From Theristus sp. LFF4_11 (lineage: Eukaryota > Nematoda > Chromadorea > Monhysterida > Xyalidae): a stretch of DNA of 22,342 bases. The notes beneath the pieces are model-generated. The model was given only the letters and a program-made list of their open reading frames with translations, did no database searches and was not told where the DNA came from. Both the position numbers and the translations under genes were made by a program. This document shows, piece after piece, positions 9,501 through 17,579 of this stretch. Positions within the stretch are counted from its first letter, which is position 1. Every line of letters starts with the position of its first letter. Location of the stretch: positions 1-22,342 of the forward strand of contig JASANC010001353.1 of NCBI GenBank assembly GCA_030248135.1, written 5' to 3'.

Positions 9501-10140
9501 AAAACTTAAATTGAATAACTTTGAAGATCGGCTTTTTCAGAATACCGAACCCCCTCAGGCACAGTTTTTGAAAAGTTCTCAAATTTTGACGAAATTAACA
9601 TTAATTTGGCTTTCAGATTAATTTGGCACATCAAACGAAAGAACTATCACACGTGCGAACTGTATGCTGGGCTGCCGAAACTGGCTCATTTCCGCGACAT
9701 GGTTGGTACAGCTGAAATCAGAGTGGCTCGAAACGTGACCGTAAACGACTGCGTCACTGAAAAACTGCGTTCAGACCATGCTCGATGAAACTGGTCAGAA
9801 ACTGGCCAGCTGGTTGGCCGGTGGCAGTCGGCGCGTTGTGCACGGTCTCGACAAATTTTTGCAGAGCTATTCGTCACCCGCAATCAGTTCGAATTCAGAT
9901 TTGATTTTGTTAAGTGTAGCCGCATATGCTTGTGACATTGTCCAATGATGATACGCCTTTTTGCAGCTATTGTTCCTTTTGGTTGGGTATAGACGGTATG
10001 TTTTCTTTTTTCTCAAAGTGCACGCGTTATGTGAAAAAATATCACGCAAACTCCAACGCAGAAACGAACATCCACACAAGCATGGCAGCAGGAACAACAA
10101 TAAAAATGATAAAATGATCAGGAGAAAACACGTCCGTTGA
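6572..10140 (+). CDS. candidate type I membrane protein with PAN/apple-like cysteine core
   Basis: The gene was assembled by hand from phase-compatible exons: 6572-6653, 6743-6899, 9617-9740, 9775-9915, 9967-9995 and 10062-10140, giving 203 residues. Residues 1-22 look like a signal peptide (MKMKSAIVSLLLISGC). An acidic, Gln-rich linker follows. Then comes a C-x3-C-x5-C cluster (ADCEQWCRQSQRC) with a W-I-K stretch and a C-x-L, the pattern of PAN/apple domains. An Asn-Val-Thr glycosylation site follows. A short hydrophobic stretch (LILLSLLFLLVGY) and a basic, His/Asn-rich tail end the protein. Exons 2 and 3 join across a 2.7-kb repeat-filled intron with split codon CG+A. Exons 3 and 4 require a very short 34-nt intron (9741-9774); otherwise the frame stops at 9788. 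The family is not identified; the PAN call is pattern-based, and a pseudogene remains possible. Confidence 0.6.
6990..7133 (+). repeat. 15-bp minisatellite, CCGGCCCAYYCATTA
   Basis: Three clean units lie at 7031-7075, with degenerate units (CCGGCACACACATTAG, CTGGCCCAGCACCGGCC) on both sides. It lies in the long intron of the PAN-like gene. Confidence 0.8.
7205..7427 (+). repeat. minisatellite array, GCGGCCTGGGACGATT type (left arm)
   Basis: About 14 units of 15-16 bp carry GCGGCC followed by TGGACGATA, TGGGACGATT or GAAGCATA variants. The right part is the most homogeneous. The array ends in GCAAAGTTTTCACGCTTTGTCA, which has an inverted counterpart beside the second array. Confidence 0.9.
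7764..8410. mobile_element. hAT-like non-autonomous transposon, 647 bp
   Basis: It starts TAAGGTTGTTAAACAAAAATCG and ends with the inverted counterpart, ACGATTTTTG followed by CAACAACCCTA. The flanks GGTGGGGT (7756-7763) and GGTGAGGT (8411-8418) match at 7 of 8 positions, as an aged 8-bp hAT duplication would. The interior (about 7965-8210) holds the inverted relative of 2416-3095. No full transposase is visible. A 5' fragment of the same family lies at 5194-5387. Confidence 0.75.
8007..8110 (-). pseudogene. possible captured exon or decayed transposon coding fragment
   Basis: Read on the minus strand, 104 bp align without gaps to 2949-3052 and stay open in the same frame in both copies. Shared residues include TKQQP, a GAARTLR block, RR and VTL followed by ASE. 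In this copy the block is bounded by GACAG on the upstream side and GTAAGC on the downstream side, which resemble splice sites. An in-frame stop lies just upstream in this copy. The source protein is not recognised. It may derive from a transposase or from a captured host exon. Confidence 0.35.
8419..8778. other. AT-rich part of the long intron
   Basis: There is nothing specific here beyond A/T runs and short imperfect repeats (AATTAATTGG, CCAATTAA). The final bases (about 8755-8778) are the inverted counterpart of the flank of the left minisatellite arm. Confidence 0.4.
8779..8991 (-). repeat. minisatellite array, same family, inverted (right arm)
   Basis: About 13 units read GGCCGCAATCGTCCCA on the + strand, the reverse complement of the 7205-7427 unit. 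The array and its inner flank (AACGCTTTAAAATTTCGTGG) mirror the left array. The pair could fold into a stem of about 220 bp around a loop of about 1.35 kb. Confidence 0.9.
8992..9616. other. remainder of the long intron, with two palindromes
   Basis: Two hairpin-prone words, AGGCTTGCGAAGCCT (about 9282-9296) and AGGCTTCGTAAGCCT (about 9364-9378), lie about 80 bp apart. Minus-strand frames at 9168-9459 overlap each other and show no recognisable domain. A pyrimidine-rich TTTCAG acceptor ends the intron at 9616. Confidence 0.45.
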
Positions 10141-10192
10141 CAAAGTAAGCAGATTTGTCAGCGGTACATTTTGCATCCTGTGAAAGCACAAA

Positions 10193-10384
10193 ATGAGCGC
10201 ATGGTGTTTTAGCTGTAAGCAGCTCAATTATTATTCGTCACATACAGACTGCAGACAGTCGCAGCGGGCTGTACGTTTGATCTTTCTACCATTTTGCCTA
10301 TGTTTTGTGATATCGTTGGTGCTGTTGATTTTTGATATTCTGAAAAGCATATCACGCAGTAGAAATCGGGTTTCGTTTGCTTGA
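10193..10384 (+). CDS. small membrane-type ORF, uncertain
   Basis: A 63-codon frame begins MSAWCFSCKQL and carries a hydrophobic stretch (FLPFCLCFVISLVLLIFDIL) followed by a basic Ser/Arg end. It starts 52 bp after the stop of the PAN-like gene. No splice partner, homologous domain or promoter was seen. It may be a chance ORF in the 3' flank or an unrecognised terminal exon. Confidence 0.2.
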   Translation: MSAWCFSCKQLNYYSSHTDCRQSQRAVRLIFLPFCLCFVISLVLLIFDILKSISRSRNRVSFA

Positions 10385-11199
10385 AAATCCGCTTATAGCG
10401 ACATGAAAGAGCAACGCCGACAGAAACACAAACACAACGTGGCGTGGTGCTGCTCAGTCCATCCAATTGAAGTTTCACAATCAAGAGCAAAACGTTCTGA
10501 AATAAACGACGCGACAAACATTTCTTTCCTTTGCAGCCCGCGGGCTTTTCAAAGTACTAAATTTGAATAAATGACATGAATTTTGTTTTTACGAAACAAT
10601 AAATTTTGTTTCAATTTGCTTCACGACCATTCATTGGGGGCTGAACATTCTGAGATAGGCATTCTAACAACTATTTCAACCAATCAACTCACCAGAGTTG
10701 TTGTTGTTCAAGTCACGTGACTCGTCTGCAGTTGAAGTTGACCGACGAGAGCAGCTGCTGCCTATGAACGTGTGAGAGCGCTGCATTCTGTGCATTCGCC
10801 GCTTGTGGTGTCTCTTTCAGTCCTGAAACCCTGATATACTGTAGCGGTTTCTCACAAACAAAACAACTCAAAAACAATTGTCGTTGTTCTTCATGAGTTT
10901 TTCCTTTTAAAAACTGGCTTATTAACTGTTGAAGCAAGCAAGTTTCCAGATCGAGCGCAAACGACGAGCGAAGACGGGGCGGGCGGTGCTGACGTTGACC
11001 GACGATCACAATCAGTTGCTGTTGCTCAGCCAGCAATCCATCGATCACTTGGCGGTGGCGTGTGCTTATTATTTGTTGTATTGTACGGCTGCAGACACTC
11101 GTGTGCCGTAATATGCACGCCGACTTCTCGCAATCGAAGCGCTCCTCGTCAGCACGTTCATTCGGTGGTGGTCGCAGTTTGCCACGAGCACTGCCAACA
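10385..11199. promoter_or_regulatory. intergenic region and likely 5' flank of the sFRP gene
   Basis: No gene was recognised. Possible polyadenylation words AATAAA occur at about 10501 and 10566, and may serve the upstream gene. Two ATGs in frame with the sFRP signal peptide lie at 11062 and 11113. The sequence between them and 11200 encodes a Ser/Arg-rich leader that fits poorly before a signal peptide. Confidence 0.35.
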
Positions 11200-14100
11200 A
11201 TGCTCAGTCTGACGCAACTCTGTCTGCTTGTGACAGTCGCCTCGACGGCCTACTTGTCCGAGTCGTGGGCGATGCTGAGCGGGCGTGTGCACCGGCCTCG
11301 CTGTGTGCAGATACCGCGCAATCTGTCGCTCTGCTACGCAATCGACTATCAACGCATGCGACTGCCGAATCTGCTGCAGCACGAGACTTTGGACGAGACG
11401 ATACAGCAGGCTGCCAGCTGGCTGCCACTGCTTGGTCTCAACTGTCATCCTGACGCTCAAGTAAGCCGCAACGCACTCAAATATTATCGCACCGATTGCG
11501 GGCCGGCGCTTTGATAACCCCCAGGTGGCAGCAGTTCACCAGTTTCGTTTAGGTTGCACAGATTGAGTCGTTTCTTGTCACAATTCCCGATTTTTCATCT
11601 TTAACCCAAAACCGCTATTTACCGTTTGATCAGGACAAATGAGACCCCTCCGTTTTAGGAAATCTATAACCAGAAGTGCTCGGTTGTTCGGCAGCACGTT
11701 GCATTGTTTGCGTTCACTACCATAACTTCAGTTGTTCCTGTGTTCGCTGTTTGCGCCGGTATGCGTCTCGGTTGACAAGCCAATTCCGCCGTGCCATTCG
11801 TTGTGCAGTGCCGTGCAGAGTGGCTGTGAGAAGCGCATGGCAATGTACGGATTTCCGTGGCCCGCAATGCTCAACTGCGCAAAGTTTCCCACGAACACCG
11901 ATATGTGCATACAACCACGCGAGAATTACAGTTAGTGAAACAACATTTAACAACGTTTTTTGAACGTTACATGTACAGTATGATCGCTTTATGGTGACAG
12001 AACTTTGAAAACTTTGAGATTCGTCTGCATTTGTCTGTTGGTCTTGATTGTCCGCTTGTTTCCACACATTCTGGTTGCTCAGCTGAACGATTTTTTACTT
12101 TATTACTTCTGGGCTGGTCAATTAGACAAAAACGGTCCATCACACCAATCATGATCAGAGAATCTTTTCGAAAACAACACCCTGTTTGTGGACGTTGTTT
12201 ATTGGAGCGTTTTGGTGTTGGTGACAAGACATCGACAGAAGTGGAGTGTGTTTGTGCGCGATGATGATGATTGCTGGATGTGTCAGCGCAGGAACAGCAT
12301 CAAACGATAGTGCCGCCCATGGTGACATTGGACGGCATTGCGTCACTGTCGACATGCCGCGGCAAACTACAAAAACGTTTTTTCACGTGTTTCAGAAGAG
12401 TTCTCTCACTTCTCTGTTTGTCTGAGTTTTTTTTTCTTGCCAGTCGGTACCGCGACTGTCGTGTTCATTTCGTAAACAAAATCAATATCAGTCTCGCCCG
12501 CTTTTTTTCTTCAGCGCTCGTGTTTCAGCGTGAATAATAACGCGGCGTCTAATATCGGCGTAATATCAGAGTCTGATGAGTTCCAGGCCGTGCAAAAAAG
12601 TGCACCACGATGGCAGCGGCGCAACAGCAGAAACAGAGCCATATTAGCTTTCAAAACGGAACCGCCGCGCAGAAATCGGCGGCAAAATCAGAGAAAGTGT
12701 CTAGAGAAGTTTAGTTGTCGCCACCGTGGCTAGCTGTCAATCAATGTACGACACACAATCGAAACGCGCCGTCACACACCGATAGCACTGCTGTTTCTAT
12801 GCGCTTTTGGCTTCGCTCTGCCTTCTGCACCGCACAGTACAACGTTGTTGAATGTTTTTCTGAACCATTTCCGACTCCTTTGAAACACAAGTCAACACGC
12901 GTCAACACAAGATCAAACGATCATTCCGCTGTACTTCTCAGATTTTGAGGGGCAGCGTACAAGCTTTGAGAGCTGCATACTCAACGGAAACACAATCGCG
13001 GTCTTCTCCATACAACACAAAATGTATGTGGCATTGCAATGAAAGTTGATCTGAATGAGGGGCCGATGGACACTGGGCATTTACGGGCTTACGGTACAAC
13101 ACAGAATAGCAAAACTGGTTGTCCAGCATAATATTTAGTGACGATGAAAACATTTTTCAGCAAATCACACGTGCGAACTGTGCACCGAGGTGGACACATA
13201 CGAAAATGTGCTCGACCACTTCTGTCGATCAGAATATGGTTCGTTACGCGAAACTTTTTCTGTTTAGAAAAGAATAGATTTCTTTCAATCGAATCGCGCT
13301 TCACTTCACTGCACCCTCGTGGCCTGGTGGTAGTGCGTTAGACTACAGTCCGTGCGCTCGGGGGATCGAGCCCCGCCGAGGGGTGTATAGGCACTTAATG
13401 ACACAGAAAACTCGATGGGCGCCCTACTCAATGGCGTTCTGTACGCTTCTCTGGGTTAGCCCTGGCTAAAAACATCGCCTAAAAATCACAACAACAACAA
13501 CAAAACTGCAACAAACTGCAGAATTGTTGCAACGCGTCGTAAGCACCTTCAGACAAGCGCACCACGTTTCAATGTTTGTGTTCACAGTGCTAAAAGTGAA
13601 ACTGCGCGACGTGGCTGCGTCTCGGTGCACGGTGCGGGTGGGGCGTTCGCTAAAGTTCACACTGGACAACCAGCACAGCCACAAGCAGCACAGTCGCAAT
13701 CGCCACAGCGAACGTCGACGTCGCAACCGAAGGAATCGCGTTTTCCGCGGAAAAACCGTTCACTTCGCCGGGGACCGTCGTGAATGCGACTGCCAGTTTC
13801 AGAAGGACGCCAAACGTCAGCCGCAGAAACTGCGCAAACAAAGATATTTGCTGATGGCGAACCGCGACCGCTCAGGGGAAGTGGTCGCGAACTTGCTGCT
13901 GCCGTGGTCGAAGTCAAAGGCTCGCTGTTGTTTTCTGTTTTCTTTTGGATGCTTCAGCTTTTCAAAGCCAGCTTGCATTTTGAATGAACCAGACTATATG
14001 TGTATACATAGGTTAGCACTGTTTTCGTTCACTGATTGATTCTTGATGTTGAGAATGTTCCAAGATAACTTTGCTACCGTTTTCACTGAATGTAACACTG

Positions 14101-14315
14101 CCTTATAATTGAGAAACGGCACTTGTCAAAGCACTGTGTGTAACTCCAAAGAAACCGGTGTTGCGTGTTTTCAGCAGTTCAAGCGTGCGATCCGCATGTT
14201 CAGGCGCATCGACTGCGCGTCGCTGGGCCGCGTGATGCGTGACCGTGCACGTCGCAGACAGCCGGCCGTTTATCCGGGTCCGTACACCACCAAATACAAC
14301 GAACCGTTTTACTGA
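11200..14315 (+). CDS. sfrp: secreted Frizzled-related protein (CRD plus NTR domain)
   Basis: Five exons are inferred: 11200-11460, 11732-11930, 13161-13238, 13588 to about 13919, and 14175-14315. The start at 11200 gives a signal peptide (MLSLTQLCLLVTVAS); in-frame ATGs at 11062 and 11113 are alternatives. Exons 1 and 2 encode a Frizzled cysteine-rich domain with HETLDETIQQAASWLPLL, then LFLCSLFAPVCV, PCHSLC and FPWPAMLNCAKFP, which are sFRP-type signatures. Exon 3 gives the C-x2-C and later Cys of the linker (TCELCTE, DHFCRSEY). Exons 4 and 5 give an NTR-like region (LKVKLRDV, ECDCQFQKDA, RYLLMANRD, LLLPWSKSK, FKRAIRMFRRIDC). There is no seven-pass membrane part, so it is secreted. Such proteins bind Wnt ligands or Frizzled receptors extracellularly. 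An Arg/His-rich insert in exon 4 may bind heparan sulfate (inference). The exon 4 donor is unclear. Confidence 0.88.
11931..13160 (+). other. intron 2 of the sFRP gene
   Basis: The intron begins GTTAGT and ends TTTTTCAG. It has several short open frames, the longest Arg/Asn-rich at 12530-12733. None has phase-matched splice sites or a recognisable domain, and exons 2 and 3 already join in frame (A+CA = Thr). Confidence 0.55.
13314..13504 (+). mobile_element. tRNA-derived SINE in sFRP intron 3
   Basis: The head (13312-13389) folds like a tRNA. CACCCTCG pairs with CGAGGGGTG, an A box (TGGCCTGGTGGTAGTGCG) is present, and a T arm with B-box sequence (GGGGATCGAGCCCC) follows. A body of about 90 bp comes next, and the element ends in a (CAA)n tail. 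ACTGCA flanks it on both sides (13308-13313 and 13505-13510), a plausible short target duplication. The mixed head, body and tail distinguish it from a functional tRNA gene. Confidence 0.82.
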
Positions 14316-15160
14316 TTTACGTTTCTTTCAATCGTCGTATTTTTAAGTCGCTGCATATTACCTGTATTCAACGTCCCGCAACGGGGTGGTGTATTAAACA
14401 ATGCACAATGTGATGATTCAAAATAATAATACGTAAAATCTGTTATATTGGAACAAGTACAACAACGAGTTTTCATTGTATTTCGAGCTTACGTGAAATG
14501 AGTAATCGATGGTTTTGCGTTTTTGAGAACCGTGAAAAAAATACGCTAAAACTGCGATTTTTGTTGTTTGTGCACCAATGCGTCTAGTCTCAAAATGTAC
14601 AGGGTATAAGTATTTTCACAGCCACATTTCTGCTTCTTTTATGTTTTCTTGTTTTATCTTGCCTGTAAATAAAAAAGTGCGTTTGCGCCGTCAAAACATA
14701 CACAAGTCTATCGTACTGTTTTTTTTGTGCTGTCTTTTTATCAACGATCTTTATTTGCTATGTGCCGGTAATATTAGTGGTAAATAATGTTGCAAAACAC
14801 ATTTTTCCCACTTTGGGTTTCGAAAGCTCTTTCAAACACCATTTACTCATACTGGCAATATGCTAAGGAAATCGATGTTGGCATAAAAATGTTTTGCCAA
14901 TTGGCGATGCAGTTAGCGAATCATGCAACGTATTTTTTGAGTTCTAAAAACGGTAACAATGCTGGATTTACATTAATTTTCTTTCAATATGCAAGTGGCT
15001 AAAAAATAAAAATAAAATAATGTAAAACAAGTCTGGTATGTTTGTTTTACCCCTAAAAACTGCTTTAATTGTGTGCAAAGAATTTCCCGTTGCACCATTG
15101 CATTCGTTACTCTTTTAGTTCTCAAGTGTTAGCTTATTTTTCAAACCATAAAAACCAATC
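14316..15160. other. intergenic, sFRP to REEP
   Basis: A possible polyadenylation word ATTAAA lies at 14393, after the sFRP stop. Otherwise the stretch is AT-rich. Two open frames (14578-14787 and 14787-15002) lack domains and have no coding-like neighbours. The likely REEP promoter and leader lie at its right end. Confidence 0.4.
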
Positions 15161-16149
15161 ATGGAAACAAAATTGAACGGTCGCGATGTCGGTGAAGTGC
15201 GAATCGGCCAGCAGTTGGTGGCGTTCATGGAGGATTTGGTGGAGCAAGTGAAGTACACGCTGCACGACCGAGTGGCTCACCCGAATCTGACGCACGCACT
15301 TCAAACAATCGAGCAACACACGAAACTGAAACGAGAGCATCTGGTGTGGTCGGAAGCGAAAACAACGATACAAAACAAATTCTCGTTTGATTTTGCGAAA
15401 TGTGGCAGAGTTGTTTCAGACTGTGGTATCGCTCGGTCTCGCGTCAGCATACATGTGCTTCGGCTACTTTGCTCAATTGATATGCAACGTCATTGGATTC
15501 GCGTATCCAGCATTTGCGTCAATAAAGGTAAATTTGTGAACTACTGTTCGTTCCGGTGTTTCCGTCGAGGATGCAGTCGTTTCGAACAAAAAGTACAGTC
15601 GAACTCTTAAATTATTGGCAACCATGAGCTGACTGATTGGTGATCACGTGATGCATGCTTTCTGTGCAGGCATTGCTGTGGAGGCGGAGTCTTTCCATTG
15701 GTGATCACCAACCAATCGTCATCTGATTACCTATTTAGAGTTCGACTGTGCATGATGTTGTCATTGCGGGTACAATTCTGGTGACAGCTGCTGTTTGTTT
15801 GCAGGCTGTGCGATCGCATGCAACAACTGACGACACGCAGTGGCTCGTCTACTGGTGTGTGTTTGCTTGCTTTTCGCTGGTTGACTTTTTCGGCGACATC
15901 ATACTCGGCTATTTCCCTGTTTACTGGTTGACAAAGTAAGCCAACAAACATTTTGAATTTTACTCAGCGTCAAACATTTTTGAACATGTGCAGCGTTGAT
16001 GTGCTCGATCACGAGTTTTCAGATGCGTATTCCTGCTTTATTTGAGTCTGCCGCAAACGCAAGGTGCTACACAAATCTACAATTCTATCATCGAACCGAT
16101 GTTCATCAAATTGGAAGCTCAATGGAACAAATCGGTAAAGCCCAAATAA
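15161..16149 (+). CDS. REEP5/YOP1 (DP1/TB2/HVA22) family ER-shaping protein
   Basis: Four exons, 15161-15343, 15420-15527, 15805-15935 and 16023-16149, encode 182 residues, close to the usual REEP5 length of about 190. Phases match at every junction, including AA+A between exons 3 and 4. The N-terminal helix region is followed by hydrophobic hairpins around [19 protein letters not shown] and the family signature [33 protein letters not shown] follows, then [17 protein letters not shown]. Family members insert wedge-like hairpins into ER tubule membranes and work with reticulons and atlastins to curve them. A MITE lies in intron 2 (15596-15748). Possible poly(A) words AATAAA occur at about 16145 and 16229. 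Whether it is the REEP5 or REEP6 orthologue cannot be told from this window. Confidence 0.93.
15596..15748. mobile_element. MITE, CAGTCGAACTCT termini, in REEP intron 2
   Basis: The 153-bp element begins CAGTCGAACTCT and ends AGAGTTCGACTG. It is preceded by TA and followed by TG, probably a mutated TA duplication. The centre contains GTGATCACGTGATGCATGC and an inverted GTGATCACC block. Two relatives are at 18576-18758 and about 1690-1837. The TA target and CAGT start suggest a Tc1/mariner-mobilised family. Confidence 0.82.
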
Positions 16150-17579
16150 ATTGCAGATTCAATGATTCAGTTTTCAACTTCACACACCCAAAAATGTACT
16201 TTGAACTTTGAACTGCATAATTCATTCAAAATAAAAGATTCGACCAAAAATGGATACTTTTTGTCCAGCTTTCGTTTCCTGTTTGACTTCTAACGCAAAA
16301 CTGTTTTGTTAGCAAACGGAGCCAGGAGTTGGTTCGCCACAAAAACTCATAAAAAGAACACCAGTGTTAAAATAGTGCAGACTGTGAGTTCAAAGTTGTT
16401 GGTTGTTGCGTTGAATCTCGTTTGTTGTGTTCAGCAAAATTGTGGGGCTACTACATGACACAGTATAGAGCACAATCAGACGAACAAATGGGTCCGTCGG
16501 TTTTTGTGCAAGGAGTCTTTTCATTTCAAGAAGCACGAGAGAGTCAATACGCGCCAATGAAAAGCACAAGCAGACAACAAACGCTATTGCCACCCCATTG
16601 TGTGTGCGTTGTATTGTGATTTACACGGCGCTTCACAGTTGAGCACGGTGGTACTAAGCGAATACAACGAAATAAGCACAGAAATACAGATACAGCGGTC
16701 AAAAACAAATTCGGATGCACTGAAAAATTGCGGCAAAACCGAAAAATATAACAAAACACTCAGCGTCTGACCATAGAGCAACAAAAGTGCCGATCGCTGC
16801 AGATTTGTCAGCAGCTACGATTCAGCAAACGTTTAGCCGCATTCTGTTGCACGTGTAAAAACTTTCGCATTCTAGTGTTATTGCGTTGCGTTGTGTTGCA
16901 CGCCCAGTGTGTAGTAAACAAAACACCAACAAAAACTCCGCACACGTTTTTTGAATTCTTACGTTTATACGTGTGGATTCGGCGCTAAAGCTTGAAGTCG
17001 GTGAGCAAAATCATCATTCGCTTCCATCACACGGAAAGAACGCGAAAATGTTGTCGCCACGCGAGCGCCGAGAAAAAATGCACCATCGTGCGTCATTTTG
17101 CTGCATCGCACATATTGACGCATTTTTACTTTCACCCGCGCATTTTTACTTTGTTTTTCTGGAGAAAACGAAGTCGCAATAAGCCGTTCATATGGGCGAG
17201 TCTTCTGAAGTACTGGTCTTGTTTTACATCTGCACATTCCCTGACCGCATTGGAAAGTTGAACAGCCGATTTAAGCATCAACTTCAAACTTTGCAGCTTT
17301 GGTTCTTTTTCCTGGCAAGAATTGTTGTTGATCACAAGCTACGCGCGTTTCGCCACCGTCAGAATTGTTTACGGCGTATTTTTGTGATTTTGTGTAAACC
17401 GTTGCTACGAAGACCCACCCACACAAAAAGCACAGTGCACAACGCAGTTTTGTCTTGTCATAAAAAATGCTTAACCAACAGTGGTTTCTTTTGGTTTGAG
17501 ACTCAGCCTGAACCTGAATTTAATTCACAATTGCCTATCGAAATCTGTTTTTTCAGACACAAGTAAAATTTTGACAAAC
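16150..17579. promoter_or_regulatory. intergenic region and likely 5' leader of the LIM gene
   Basis: No gene was recognised in 1.4 kb. A TTTTTTCAG acceptor ends at 17556, 24 bp before the LIM-gene ATG. This implies either an upstream non-coding exon or, if the organism uses spliced leaders, a trans-splice site. The longest frame (17192-17566) has no domain. Confidence 0.4.

Noticed and set aside
10224..10517. 97-codon minus-strand ORF
   Set aside because: It has no recognisable domain and overlaps antisense to the hydrophobic + frame; probably a shadow.
11062..11199. Upstream in-frame ATGs as the sFRP start
   Set aside because: They place a Ser/Arg-rich stretch before the signal peptide. 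The ATG at 11200 begins a normal signal sequence, though the others cannot be excluded without transcript data.
12530..12733. Arg/Asn-rich ORF as an extra sFRP exon
   Set aside because: Exons 2 and 3 already join in phase and give the expected sFRP linker cysteines, and no phase-matched acceptor and donor bracket this frame.
13524..14039. 171-codon ORF as a single-exon gene
   Set aside because: Only the part from 13588 to about 13919 resembles an NTR domain. The rest is intron sequence on both sides.
17192..17566. 124-codon ORF upstream of the LIM gene
   Set aside because: Its composition is not protein-like, no domain is visible, and it runs into a TTTTTTCAG acceptor that marks it as intron or leader.
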